A stretch of 64,000 nucleotides of DNA from Amborella trichopoda (GCF_000471905.2 NW_006498549.1:5839538-5903537), one strand, 5' to 3'. Counted from the stretch's first letter, positions 23,508-34,059 are shown. Notes: a model not told the origin generated them from the sequence alone. Program-made: numbers and translations.

Positions 23508-24229
23508 TTTTTGAGCACGTCAAGCGGAATGGGATTAACAAAACATAACAAGCACAATAACAGGATGGTGCTAACAAAACATAACAAAAAAAATAACAGA
23601 TTAAGATAAACACATCAACTTATAAATAAAAAGTATTGGAATACTTACATAAAATCAGATACCCCAGCACACCAGCACACTCTAAAACTTTACAAGATAC
23701 ACCAGCACACTTTAAAACTTTTACAATCTTTTTAGAGAAAGAGAGAGAGAGAATAGAGAGTAGGAAAGAAGGCTAAGCAAACTTCAAACTTAAACACACT
23801 TTGAGAGATGCCTTCTTCAAAGGAGAAGTCCTCTATTTATCATCTCGGATTTCAAATTTTATTCATCCCAATTTTCTTAAATGTGGATGTCGGTCCATTT
23901 ATTTCCTACCACACGGAAAGACGAGGGTAGTGGATGGCGGTCCATTGATTTCCTGCCACATGGAAAGACGAGGGTAGTGGATGTCGGCAATGTCGATGGT
24001 ACTTGCTATGTGGAAAGGTAGGAATAGTGACAGATGGTGTTGGTGGCAGCATCTTAGTGGGGACATCTGTCCTTTAGTGTGACAAAAAGGTGTCGGCAAC
24101 ATCTTAGTAGGGACATCTGTCAGTATAGTAGGGACACCTATCTTTTGTTTTGTCTTAAAGGTGTTGGTAGGATTAGTGGGCCTTGTGTCCTTGAAAGAGT
24201 GGAGTCTGGCCGGCCCAATAGTCTGCTTC
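23508..24229 (-). promoter_or_regulatory. Viral intergenic/promoter region
   Basis: This is the non-coding part between the second ORF and the primer site, where the family keeps its pregenomic RNA promoter and leader. A TATA-like GATAAATAGAGG lies on the minus strand at about 23,831-23,842, followed by a CT-rich tract (23,734-23,765). Direct repeats occur in the upstream part: GGTCCATTGATTTCCTGCCAC-like units at about 23,891 and 23,940, and TCTTAGTAGGGACATCTGTC units at about 24,050, 24,102 and 24,127. They may be enhancer elements. A 110-codon open frame here (24,231-23,899) is probably chance. Confidence 0.55.
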
Positions 24230-25246
24230 ATGTTTGATGGATCGGGGGTAGAATCCCTGAACTGTCATCACCATTCAGTTTTCCTTCTTCTTCACTGACT
24301 GATATTAAGTCTTCTTCGAACATTGATAATAGTTTTTCTTTGAGTTATTCTTTAGACAAATTTGGATTTTCAGTATGTAAAGCCCTTAAGTATGAGGCTG
24401 TACCTATTAGCTAGTTAGGCTCCGGTGTATTGACTTTAATTTTGATGATTTTAATGGTTTCGGGAACTAAGTCTTTAATATCAAAACTGTCCCTCCATTT
24501 TATTTGTATTATTCGTTCAAGATAGGAGATATAATCCCAATTTTCATCATCTTCAGTAACAGTATAAGACCATCTGAGGATCTAAGGGATCTCATATAAG
24601 ATGGTAAATTGGACTAGGGTCTCCACTTTAGACCAGTTTCTCTTAGCTGCTTCAAATTTTGACAGCGAGCATCGTAATTGTTTGGGATAAATATCTGGGT
24701 TAGGTCCCCAGTATAACATCCATTTTTTAAACCATGTGGGTAATTTATTTATGGCTTCATTAAGCCTGAATTAGATAAACCAACTGTGGGTATTTTGCTT
24801 GTTTTGGACTATCAAAACCTTTTCTCAGGCTTCGATGTAATCATAATAATTATAGCTCTTGATTTTAGAGCAAGTACTTCTAAAATACCTTGGCTTAAGA
24901 GGATCGAATCCTAATTATTATAGGCCAATATTCTTTTTATTCCGATTTTTTAGTAGGCAACAGTGTCATGCCCTCTATATTTTTGGAAGACTTTTATTAA
25001 TCTTATTTCTTTAAGGATCGTTTCATAGAACATTTAAGACTTAAATTCGTCTCTAGGATGCATATGATTTATTAGGTAGATTTTTGCAATCTCATCTGGA
25101 TGAAGATGTATTTGAATATTATCGATTGGTGAGATGGGAAGATAAGACTTTTCCCTGTATTCAGATGATTGAATTAAGTCTTCACTTGTATTTGGATTGT
25201 TTTCTTTGTAAGCGACTTGTCTTGAGGTTTCACCGCTGGATTTCAT
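24230..25246 (-). pseudogene. Viral second ORF, function unknown (broken)
   Basis: An ATG at 25,246 overlaps the end of the RNase H frame by 17 bp and opens a frame of 70 codons (MKSSGETSRQVAYKENNPNT...). The reading then shifts. In another frame 24,760-24,240 contains LNEAINKLPTWFKKWMLYWG, DIYPKQLRC, DDENWDYISYLERIIQIKW and DSFDIKDLVPETIKII, which is clearly protein-like. A second ORF of unknown role after the polyprotein is a known layout in Florendovirus. The overlap suggests translation by reinitiation or readthrough. At least two frameshifts and several stops break it. Confidence 0.5.
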
Positions 25247-26700
25247 TTGGGTTTTTCCCCTGGACTCCCTGCAAAAACACTCGTGTTAAGAAATCTGGTA
25301 AATAATTTGTATTACCTGAGATATGCTCAATGTTGAAGTCAAATGTCGCTAGGATAGCTTGCCATCTGGCAAATATTTGCTTTGAGACAAGTATTTTAAC
25401 ATCTTTTTCTATTACATCTTTTGTTGCCTTACAGTCTGTTCTAATGAGAAATTTTTTATTAAAAGTATCATCTTCAAACTTTAAGACACAACAAACAATA
25501 GATATAATTTTCTTTTTTATTGTGGAATAATTCTTTTTGGCATTATTCCATTTTTTAGACATAAATCTAACTAATTGCTCTCTTGTTGAATTTGGCATTC
25601 TTTGTTTTAGAAGTCCTCCAAATCCTATTTCAGAAGCATCAGTCTCTATTATTTTGAAAGCCTCAGGATGAGGGATTGCTAGGCATGGTAATTCTTTAGC
25701 TTTTATCTTGATTTTTCGAATTGCTTGGGTATGACCTTCTCCTCATTCTGGTAAATTCTGTTTGAGCCGATCATAAAGAATTGCACAGTCTTCGGCTAGG
25801 TTTTTATAAAAATCAACAATATAATTAAGACTTCCAAGGAACCTTTGAAGTTGTGTTTTATCTTTAATTTCATCAGGAAAATATTGAGCAAAGATTATTG
25901 CCCTGTCAATGGGAATAATTAATTGGTTATGGATATTATGTCCTAAAAATTGAATTTTGGTTTGAAATAATTGGATCTTTTCTCTGGACAAAACCAACCC
26001 TGCATTTTTTACTGTCAGCAAAAAGATTGTCAGATGTTTCCAGTGCTGATCTATAGAATTAGAGAAAACTAAACCATCGTCAATATAGACAATCATAAAT
26101 TAAGTATAAGGCATAAAAATATCATTATAATATGCTGAAATTCGGAGGGAGCATTTTTTAATCCAAATGGCATCACATTTCATTCATAATGACCGAATGG
26201 TACAGTGAGCGCTGTTCTATATCGATCATTTTCTGAGATCTGTATTTGCCAGAAGCCTGATTTCATATCAAATTTGGAAAATATTTGGGCTTCAAAAAGT
26301 CTATTAATAAATTCATTTTGTTAGGGATTAGGTATCTTGTCCATCTTAAGGCTTTGTTCAAAGGCTTATAATTGATGACAAGTCTGGGCACTCCTTTTTT
26401 TTTTCTGAAGCCTTTTCCACATAAAATGCTGGGCAACTCCAAGGAGAATATGAGTTTCTGATTAATTTTTATCAAGGAGGTCTTGTATTTCTTTCTTACA
26501 AATTTCCAAGAGTCTACTATTCATTTGAATTAATCGAGATTTTGTAGGAATAAATTTTTCATTGAAATCAAGTTCATAAGGTAATTCAACAATATGTTTT
26601 TTTCTTTCCCAAAAAGCATTTGGAATATCAGCACAAATTTCCTTTTCAAGTTTATTTCTAAACTGTATGATTTTCTCTTGGATAGCGGGGCTATTAATCT
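25230..26700 (-). pseudogene. Viral reverse transcriptase and RNase H (broken)
   Basis: RT begins with GKGFRKKKGVPRLVINYKPL at 26,475-26,263, followed by a frameshift. The catalytic YIDD box lies at 26,087-26,076 (MIVYIDDGLVFS). Downstream are KIQFLGHNI and LQRFLGSLNYIVDFY. RNase H at 25,598-25,230 has EQLVRFMSKKWNNAKKNYST, LIRTDCKATKDVIEKD and GNTNYLPDFLTR. The two RT pieces are in different frames, whereas the 26,096 and 25,598 pieces share one frame with stops between. The enzyme converts pregenomic RNA into DNA. The lack of an integrase domain separates it from the gypsy elements nearby. Confidence 0.85.
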
Positions 26701-26899
26701 TTTCAATTTATTTGTTTGGTTATGATCTCTTGGTTAAACGTATTTAGTAGAGATTCTTTATTCTTTTTTAAAACCATAACTTGATTTATTTCTTTTAATT
26801 TTGGTTTATCGATGAATTCAAACTTGACTTATGGCCCTAGATCTCAGATTCTATTCCTAAAGAGTTTAAAGATTTTATAGGATAAAGAAGACTCAGGAA

Positions 26900-27250
26900 A
26901 GGGGTTCCTAAAAATATATCTTGAGCAAGACCTTTAATGAATGGCATTAGAAAGCAAGCTCCGTTATTACAAACATCAGCTTCAGAAAGTTTATAATTTG
27001 ATTAAAAGCCTCTTACCATTGACAGTATTTAAGACTTGGGTAGTCTTATCAAAGAATCTTGACGGGACAAGTCCCTCATTGATGCAATTAAGATCAGCAT
27101 CTGAATCAATAAGACCTATGGCAGAAAAATTGTATTCTTTGGACACCAATTTGCGACTTTGGTATGCCATTTTTTAGTAATAACTTTATTTACCATGTTA
27201 ATGTAATTTAGTTGGTTAATGTCAATTTTCTCAATTGTGTTAACAGTCTC
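26900..27250 (-). pseudogene. Viral aspartic protease (altered active site)
   Basis: The minus strand at about 27,125-27,040 reads IGLIDSDADLNCINEGLVPS followed by RFFDKTTQ. The setting matches the retropepsin active site of Caulimoviridae, normally D-T/S-G. Here the third residue is Asp (DSD at 27,108-27,100), which should abolish activity. The protease would release capsid and RT from the polyprotein. Confidence 0.7.
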
Positions 27251-27420
27251 CTATTCGTCCTGATTTTGTATATTTTCAAATTCATTTATTAGGTTCTCAA
27301 GTGATTGTGGATTTTCTTTACCAAGAGTTTTCTAGTATAGTTATTCTATTATTAAGAGCTTGTAATTCTTCTTTTAAATTTTTCATTTCAAACCTTAGTT
27401 CGGAAATAGTGGTTTCATGC

Positions 27421-28059
27421 TCAAAGAACACTTGTTCTTTTATTAACTCTATCAATTATTTGTTTGAGGTTATATGTGGGTTTATAGACTTGACTTTCAA
27501 TCTTTTCTCTGGCAAGGTATTTAACAAGAGCAACCCTTTTTTCAAGTGGGTCTATAATTTTATCAATTATGTTTAAAACCAAATTTTGTTCCTCAGTAAG
27601 CATATTAAGACTAAGACCTTACATATTTAGCAAGGCTTTATAGTGATCACACTTACAATCGTCTTCTGTCTCACTAGTATCAGAAGTTTCAGTGTTGATG
27701 CCCAAAACTTCATCTTCTAAGTCTGTCTCATAAATAGATAAGTCTTCATCAGAGGAATCTCCTATAAGAAGGATTTGCTCTAATTGTCTTATTAGTCCTT
27801 CATCAGAAATTTCAGTAATTTTTTGTTTTGTCCTACATCTATTTGCATAATGCCCATAACGGCCACATTTTTTACAAATAGGTATTTTTCTTTTTGGTTT
27901 CTTATTCTTAGGTTCAGGATCTTCTTTACCTGAATTGAATGTTTTTCTTTTTTGTTTTCTATGATATTTTTTGTTTTTCTTATGCTCACCTCTTTGAGTT
28001 ATTTTTATATCTTTTGGAGTGAGTTTTTTCAGGAAAGGGATAATAACCAAATTGTTCAC
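27421..28059 (-). pseudogene. Viral capsid C-terminal part with CCHC zinc finger
   Basis: The frame at 28,059-27,619 carries a basic run (KKNKKYHRKQKRK) and the zinc knuckle CKKCGRYGHYANRC (C-X2-C-X4-H-X4-C), both RNA-binding. An acidic Ser/Asp/Glu tail follows (SSDEDLSIYETDLEDE). After a stop, the same frame continues at 27,603-27,421 with a probable coiled coil (DKIIDPLEKRVALVKYLARE). The basic region, zinc finger and acidic tail are typical of capsid proteins of this family. Confidence 0.8.
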
Positions 28060-28974
28060 AAAAAGTCACCCATTTCTCTTTTACCAGTGATCCTTTGTTT
28101 TTCAAGCTATCTCTTAAGCTCTAGGTTAGTATAAAGCTCCAAACCGGTAGCACAAATTTCATTATCAACTTGGCCTAGAGTATAATTCTCATAGGGGATT
28201 TCTTTTCCTTCATTAGCATTTTTGACCTTGGTCTTAACTTTTTATCTAAATAGAGCTGAGAGTCCATTCAAGAATAAATAGAGCTGAGAGTCCATTCAAG
28301 AATTGAGACTTTCAATGTATATCTCTGGCATCATTTCTGGTAAGTAATTGCGTATGAAAAACATCTTTGTACCATTTGTAATGAGAAAGGTCAGGACATT
28401 TGAGATTCTCCAAAAGTTCTCTGGTTCTTTCATTCCAGACAGATATATCTCCTATGAAGTGTAGGGCAATATTATAGTGTATTGATACAATCATCGTCTT
28501 GAGAAAGTATTTCTTGTTTAACACCCTGACTATAGACGGTGGTAAGGGTCTGTTTTTTAGCATTCAGAACTGTATTCCTCTCATCATCCTTCAGGTAGAA
28601 GTCTCGTCATCCTTTTAGTTGCCCTATAAATCCATTGATTATGGATCTAGCAATGTCGGGGTCCCTATTTCCATGGTTAGCGGATGCTTCAGCATACATA
28701 ATCATATGCTTGATTAAATTCATCTTTTGATATTCTAACAAAGGATCTATTTCCTTTCAACTATAGATCTTCCGTCATATTGGACGACATTTGAGAATAT
28801 ATCCTCTTCATATTGAAGATGAACAGGAGAAGCCCTAGAGTAATATATTTTTGATGTAGCAGTAGGCCTAGTCTTTGTCCCATAATTTATCCTATTAATC
28901 TGGTCTGGTTGATCAGGGTTTCTAAACATATCCTCAAGTTTAAGGATTTCTTCATTACTAATATCTTCAAGCAT
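28060..28974 (-). pseudogene. Viral capsid core region (broken by a 28-bp duplication)
   Basis: Frames at 28,974-28,747 and 28,563-28,312 are in register with each other and with the zinc-finger part. The second includes FIGDISVWNERTRELLENLK and SHYKWYKDVFHTQLLTRND, followed by a shifted continuation near 28,300 (WKEKF-NGL-like). A 28-bp direct duplication (TAGAGCTGAG... at 28,251 and 28,279) shifts the frame here. The frame is restored by 28,059, so another indel must compensate. The capsid would package the viral DNA. Confidence 0.65.
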
Positions 28975-29016
28975 ATTTGGAGCTGGACTTTTATCTTCAT
29001 TTTACTACTTTTTCAA

Positions 29017-29759
29017 TCACTTATTTAAGAGTAGCAAGTCGTTAACCAATTCATCAAAGAATTCATTCTCCTCTTTGAAGGTTGGTCCAAGTTTAAAAGT
29101 TTTATTGGAAAGAGGAATAGCAGGTTTGAATAGAACGGGTTTAAGTTTCTCTTTTTTTTCAAGAGGTTGGATTTGTGTTGAAGCGGATGGCCTATTATTT
29201 AGGTTTTCTACTATTCTTGTAGTTTGTTGACCTATACTTTGTAAGAATAAATTATTATAATTATTTTGTTCAATCAGATGATTAAGACTCTCTAAATTTA
29301 CGGATCTTTGTAACATCCCCTCATCTTTAGAGGTATAGGTTTGCTTATAAGGAACAACCCTAGATTTAGGTAAATCAACGACTGCTTCAGGAGGATGGAT
29401 ACTTTTTTGATCTCCATTTGGAGTCCTGTAAGTTTTATATATCTTTGTAAGGATGATAATAGTTTCAAGATTCATGATTTTAGGAGTATACAAGTTATCA
29501 AGAAATTTTTTACCAGCTGAGTTTATATAATATTTCAACCAACTAAAAAACCTTATATTTTTTTTTCTTTATATCGTAGTCCTGATATATTCGTCATTAA
29601 GGAATTTTTAAGGGGTTTGCTATGTTCAAGAAACCATTCTCTTATTACTTTATTTTCTTCAGAGTAAAAATATTGCCTTAAGAGTTTGTAGTTGATTTCA
29701 AATTTTTCAACTTCAAGCATATTGACAGACCCTTCAGGAATATGAGAATTGTATCCCAT
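29017..29759 (-). pseudogene. Viral polyprotein segment between movement protein and capsid
   Basis: The open frame 29,538-29,017 (173 codons) has KSIHPPEAVVDLPKSRVVPY, SLNHLIEQNNYNNLFLQSIG and PTFKEENEFFDELVNDLL. It is the longest open stretch of the virus and is in the same frame as the capsid pieces. A short upstream frame (29,759-29,553) is shifted relative to it. A decayed second copy of this segment lies at 21,549-22,150. Function is unknown; it is a spacer or virion-associated region in this family. Confidence 0.6.
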
Positions 29760-30642
29760 GTCAGAAAAAGTCGGTCCTTGGGAGCCATCAGAATCTTTAT
29801 CATTCTGTATTGATTTCTACCTTATAAGTAGGTTGGACAATTTGTTGGTTTATAAGCTGATCAAGCCCTTCTATGACATCATCTTTATTAGTTTTTCCTT
29901 ATTCAGCTTTTGACTGTGGCACAGAGGAGAAAGAGATTCTAGGGGGCTCAGGCAAAGAGATTCTAGGGGGCTCAGGCATCCTAGATGATTTAAAACTAAA
30001 GGACATTCTTGGAGGCTGCCTTCGGTTCCTGTTTTGATTAAGGAAAGTTCTAAGGAGATAACTGAATTGAAGTTCTACCTTTCCTTCAACGTATTGAGTT
30101 ATTTGGCTGATTTCTTGATTTTGTATAGGCTTAGGAGGGACAGCACATGGTAAGGTCCATCTTTCAGGTAGATTCACCTGATCCCACGAAATAGTTTTGG
30201 GATGATTAAATTGGACTTTTCAACATTAGTCTGGAAAAGAATAGTCAGACCCTTAGAGTCAATCCTCCTCACATTTGGACAGATAGTAGTCATAGCCTTA
30301 TAGCAGACCCTATGGTAACAACTATATTTTATGACCCAGCATCCATATCAAAACCATTGGTTAAAAGGTTGAGAGTAAGGACTTTCAAAATATGGGGTCG
30401 TTTAAGGAAACAGAGAATCCTGGGAAGCAGTTAAAAGAAATTGGTCCTTCACAGAGATTAGATTCAACAGCTCCTAATAAGGAGTCCATAAATTGTTTAT
30501 GTCTACTATCTCTTAAACATAAGAGGATACCAGTTTGAAGCCCAGCCCTAGTTAAGAGTCTATTACCAACTTGAACAAGACCAATGTGTAAATAATTATA
30601 TTTTTTTTAAAAAAAATTCTTCAATACGGTCTTTGTTTAACA
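29760..30642 (-). pseudogene. Viral movement protein, upstream copy, without its 5' end
   Basis: The part at 30,177-29,899 reads LPERWTLPCAVPPKPIQNQE and continues to a Pro/Arg-rich tail with a duplicated MPEPPRISLPEPPRIS stretch. It matches the downstream copy at 22,600-22,380. At about 30,642 the minus-strand sequence stops in the middle of the gene. The missing 5' end is found next to it in the opposite orientation (30,643-31,056). About 39 nt present in the downstream copy are missing at the break. Confidence 0.7.
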
Positions 30643-31056
30643 AAAAAATGGTATCAGAGCTATTTTGTTCCTATCTTTGATAAATAGTTTTTGTATCATA
30701 ACTCTGTCCAAGTCTTGATAAAATATTGTTCATCACAGTCGTAATAGTAATAAGCCACCATAAGTTGCCAAGGTCGTAAACAGTGTCGTAGACAGGCTAT
30801 TAATTCATTGACTCGGTTGACTCGCGTGAGTAATTATATTATTGACTCGATGGCAAGACTTTTCCGACTTGGTTATCAGAGATCTGATGCTGAGGCCAGT
30901 TCATCTGGTAGGTCAGTTAGGTATTCTGAAGAAATTGTTATTGCCAACATAGAAAAGGACTTAAACAATTAGAATATTCTTAAGGTCTGTACTTCTGAAA
31001 TATATAGTAAGGAAACTTTTGAGTTCAGAAGTGATTATAGAATTAAAGCGGAAGAA
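30643..31056 (+). pseudogene. Inverted 414-bp viral 5' piece: primer site, leader, start of movement protein
   Basis: Read on the + strand, this carries TGGTATCAGAGC (30,649-30,660), a leader, and an ATG at 30,850 exactly 201 nt after the primer site, the same spacing as in the downstream copy. The first codons read MARLFRLGYQRSDAEASSSG. A stop follows at about codon 41, and the viral text ends at 31,056, at the host repeat. The orientation is opposite to the rest of the virus. Confidence 0.85.
30649..30660 (+). promoter_or_regulatory. Viral tRNA-Met primer binding site, inverted copy
   Basis: Exact TGGTATCAGAGC, the standard complement to initiator tRNA-Met used by Caulimoviridae. It lies 6 nt from the inversion junction. 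Confidence 0.85.
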
Positions 31057-31099
31057 GAATTCAAAATTTAAAAAGAGATTATTTGGATATTAATTCCAG
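31057..31099 (+). repeat. Right copy of 43-bp direct repeat flanking the viral insertion
   Basis: It matches 21,506-21,548 at 40 of 43 positions and directly abuts the inverted viral piece. Host sequence (CCATTGGATTTAATG) continues to the right. Confidence 0.8.
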
Positions 31100-32140
31100 C
31101 CATTGGATTTAATGTAATCTAATGGATACTATTGTGCCAACACACCATTTCATTATACTATGATAAAACTGTTGCATTGATCACTTCTCTGTAACATTCT
31201 TATATCATGCACTTTTGTGCATGTTTACTTGTCTAACTATATTTCAATGTTTTATCATATTTGAAATGAAATGAGATGACAAGCTTCAAAGGTGCAAGTC
31301 AAAATGACAGATTATTTCATCATCATCATTATCTGAACTTATCTCAACTACTCGAAGGTGGCCTCAAAAGGATAGATCATTTCCTCTTATCATAATTATC
31401 GATCATTTTACCCTTCTAAATGCAAAAACCGGTAACACAATGCGTAAGGCCACACGGAACATGGAATTGAACAATTCTGACGGTTCCACGCTCCACCCTA
31501 CCTAAGTGTAGTAGGCAAAAAGCATGCTCCACAATATCGCATCTTGATCAATAACCTCTCTCAAATTTTCACGCAAAATGTAATCATGGTTATATATCTT
31601 GCGACCATTTCATCATGTACTTCGTGCGCAAAAAAACTAGAGAAGTATCTCCCTTTGTATCATGCATTGGCCCGCCATTACTATCAACCCATGTTTCATA
31701 AATGGTTTCTATCATATGAGAAAAAAAAAACCTGCTTAATAATAATTCAACATGTGAAAGCACCAATAAAAATTAGCATTAGCATTTCCCTAACAATAAG
31801 AGATAGGTCAAGTCACACTAGATCCAAACAAATATAAACCAATGAAATTTCCGGCATCTGAACGTTTGATGTGGGTTTTCTGCTCACGTTTAGTCAAAAC
31901 AAATCAACATCTTGTTTCTTTTCTTTACATGAGTTTTTGTTTCTTCTGGGACATGCTATTTTGTTCCAATATATTGTATTTTTACAAAAAGTGGATCAGC
32001 AACGCATTGCTGATATGATCCACTCAATCTGGTTTTGCTTTGGATTTTGAATGCTATAGGCAATGTGATTTCAGCCCACTGAAATTAACGATTTGGCCAT
32101 CTCATTGTGGTCCTTTTCTCAAGGTCAAGAGAAAGGAGGT
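31100..32140. other. Host intergenic DNA, no feature seen
   Basis: AT-rich sequence without convincing coding potential or repeats. A 97-codon + frame at 31,544-31,837 has no recognisable domain and is not supported by composition. Confidence 0.5.
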
Positions 32141-32335
32141 AGGGGTGGCAACTGGGACCATGGACTGGAGCTCTCATGGATAGACCCGGCCCCGGTCTGG
32201 GTATGAATCTAGGGGTTGGACCCGACATATCGTGTCTGGGTCCATTAGCTTGGGCCTGAATCGGATCCGGGATCGGGTCGGGTCTGAGTTCAGGTAGCGT
32301 TGACCCAGACTTGATACGGACTTGTTAATAAAACA
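32141..32335 (+). repeat. GGGTCGG-type degenerate short repeat
   Basis: The segment starts near AGGGGTGGCAACTGGGACC and continues with CCCGGCCCCGGTCTGGGT, GGATCCGGGATCGGGTCGGG and similar text. Such GC-rich degenerate runs after GGGGTGGCAA are common at the ends of small plant transposons, but no element boundary could be set. Confidence 0.45.
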
Positions 32336-32340
32336 TTAAA

Positions 32341-32341
32341 N

Positions 32342-32382
<41 letters not shown>

Positions 32383-32448
32383 TAATTAATTTAGTAATTA
32401 AATTATTAGTAATAAACTAAATTATTAANNNNNNNNNNNNNNNNNNNN
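32341..32448. repeat. TA microsatellite and assembly gap
   Basis: Alternating AT runs from about 32,343 to 32,378, then TTAATTAATTAA-like text, then 20 Ns at 32,429-32,448. Single Ns at 32,341 and 32,490 also mark uncertain bases. The real length of the repeat is unknown. Confidence 0.9.
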
Positions 32449-32490
32449 TAAGTTTGAATATTGAGTAGGCTTCCTATACTTCCCCTACTN

Positions 32491-33560
32491 TAAAAAAACT
32501 TATATAGTTCCCTCTATCCAATCTTACATGATGAAAGGGATGCTGAGATGGCCCCATCACATTGTCACACCTCTATACTATTTTATTTTTAAAACACAAA
32601 ATTTTGAGTTTCAACTTCTCTCTAAGACTAGCTTCTGTAAAAAAATTTATAAAAGTAGTATTCCAAAAAAAATAAAATGATCAAGTTGCCCCTAAAAGTT
32701 TCAGGGGTATTTTTCGTTATGTATTTGATCAAAAATATTGTTTTAATAATTTGTTTAGGCGTACGGCATTGAGATCATGGCAAGAACCAGTTTTCACCTT
32801 CATATAATATGTAGAAGATCAATTAAAAATAAAATACTCTGAGGCGTTGGATGTAGATCAAACGGTTGGATAATTTTGATAAACACATTTTGATAAATAC
32901 AGATTTTTAGGCCTACATGCTTTTTATCCTTCAGTGTCAAATTTTTCTGAAATGCTTAAAATTTTAAAATATTTTCATTTTAGAGTACAATCAAATATAC
33001 ACATGAATCCAAATATCAGGAACAAAATGAAATATACTAAAATGTAGTATCTCGTAAATAATGCATTCTACAAAAAGCCCTTTTCTATGAGTAATAACTA
33101 CAAAAATTACAAATTAAACAAATACAAACAAGAAATTTACTTTCAAATTGTTAGCATATCAAATATGAATGTAAAGATGGAAAAAAAGGATGTAGCAAAA
33201 TGGAGTATGTCATATACAATGCAATATACAAAAGGCACCTTTCTACAAGCAATAAATATAAACATTACAAATTTAAGCACAAACAAATGAGAAATATAAC
33301 AAAATAATATATAGAACATACCGTGACAACATGATTCTCCAAGTGGTGATAATGTAAAGGGACAAGATATAGACGAGAGTAAAAGGGCTACGGAGAGAAA
33401 GGTGAGATTTAGGGAGGAGATTAGAGAGAGGAAGATAAAAGAGAGGGTGAGAGAGTGCTTTGTTTTTTTGGGGGGCGAGAGAGATTGCGCAGTTGGTGGA
33501 AAGATTGGGTACATGCTTGGAGAAAAATGGTGGGCAAACGATGGCCGAATTGGGGCTTTG
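32491..33560. other. AT-rich intergenic DNA with diverged duplication
   Basis: Mostly AT-rich. Two segments near 33,000-33,120 and 33,160-33,310 are diverged copies of each other: both have GTATxTCATAxATAATGCA-like text, then AAAAGxCxxTTTCTA and ATAACTACAAAxATTACAAATT. GA-rich runs follow at 33,350-33,480. No gene was supported. Confidence 0.45.
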
Positions 33561-33574
33561 AAGCCCTAATTTAG

Positions 33575-34000
33575 CTCTTTATGTTCGACGTTTCAAATAT
33601 CAAACCACGCGATATTAAGAAACTACTATGGGAGTGGTTTGATGCGTCAAATGTCGAACCACGCGATCTTAAGAAAAAGACTATATGAGAGAGTGGTCTG
33701 ATGTGGCAAATATCGGACTGCTTAGTTTATAGATGAACTACTCTAAATTATGAGACTCGCTCAGGGCAGAGGGCTGTCTAATATTTCAAACATCATATCA
33801 GTGAAAAACCAAAAATTCATCCAAGTATAATGTGTTCCGATATTTGAAACATAAGACCGTTAAATAACAAAATATATTAAGCATTGAGTGGTCCAATATT
33901 TTATACACCGGACTGCATCATACACATCAATGGAATGAAAATATAAGGCGATACAATATTTTAAATATCAGACCGCCCTACAAATAGAATAGTTTGATTC
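33575..34000 (+). repeat. Degenerate palindromic ~70-bp repeat (TTTCAAATATCGGACCGC-like)
   Basis: A motif combining a TGGTCCGATATTTGAAA half and a TTTCAAATATCGGACCAC half recurs near 33,590, 33,640, 33,700, 33,780, 33,835, 33,890 and 33,950. Two units are fairly clear (33,590-33,620 and 33,645-33,680, both with ACCACGCGAT-TTAAGAAA). The two halves are inverted relative to each other, so each unit can fold. Confidence 0.55.
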
Positions 34001-34059
34001 TTTTTGACATTGTAATGTCATATGGAGATCAAAAACTAAAACAATAAATTACCAAGCAA

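Larger units (their letters stand above)
21549..31056 (-). mobile_element. Endogenous plant pararetrovirus (Caulimoviridae), over-length, rearranged and broken
   Basis: On the minus strand, from high to low coordinate, come movement protein, capsid with zinc finger, protease, reverse transcriptase, RNase H, a second ORF, promoter region, tRNA-Met primer site, leader and movement protein again. The segment around 30,631 recurs at 23,080, giving a unit of 7,551 bp, which fits the 7-8 kb genome size of the family. About 1.5 kb is present twice (29,086-30,631 and 21,549-23,080). The single polyprotein followed by a second ORF resembles Florendovirus, an inference from layout. Stops, indels and an inverted end show that it is non-functional as it stands. 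Confidence 0.85.

Noticed and set aside
23899..24231. 110-codon minus-strand frame in the viral intergenic region
   Set aside because: It lies in the promoter region, has direct repeats in DNA, and reads as low-information text; the protein-like second ORF is in another frame upstream.
30649..30660. tRNA-Met-like sequences (also 23,495 and 51,411)
   Set aside because: Only the 12-nt complement to the tRNA 3' end is present, without cloverleaf arms. These are primer sites, not tRNA genes.
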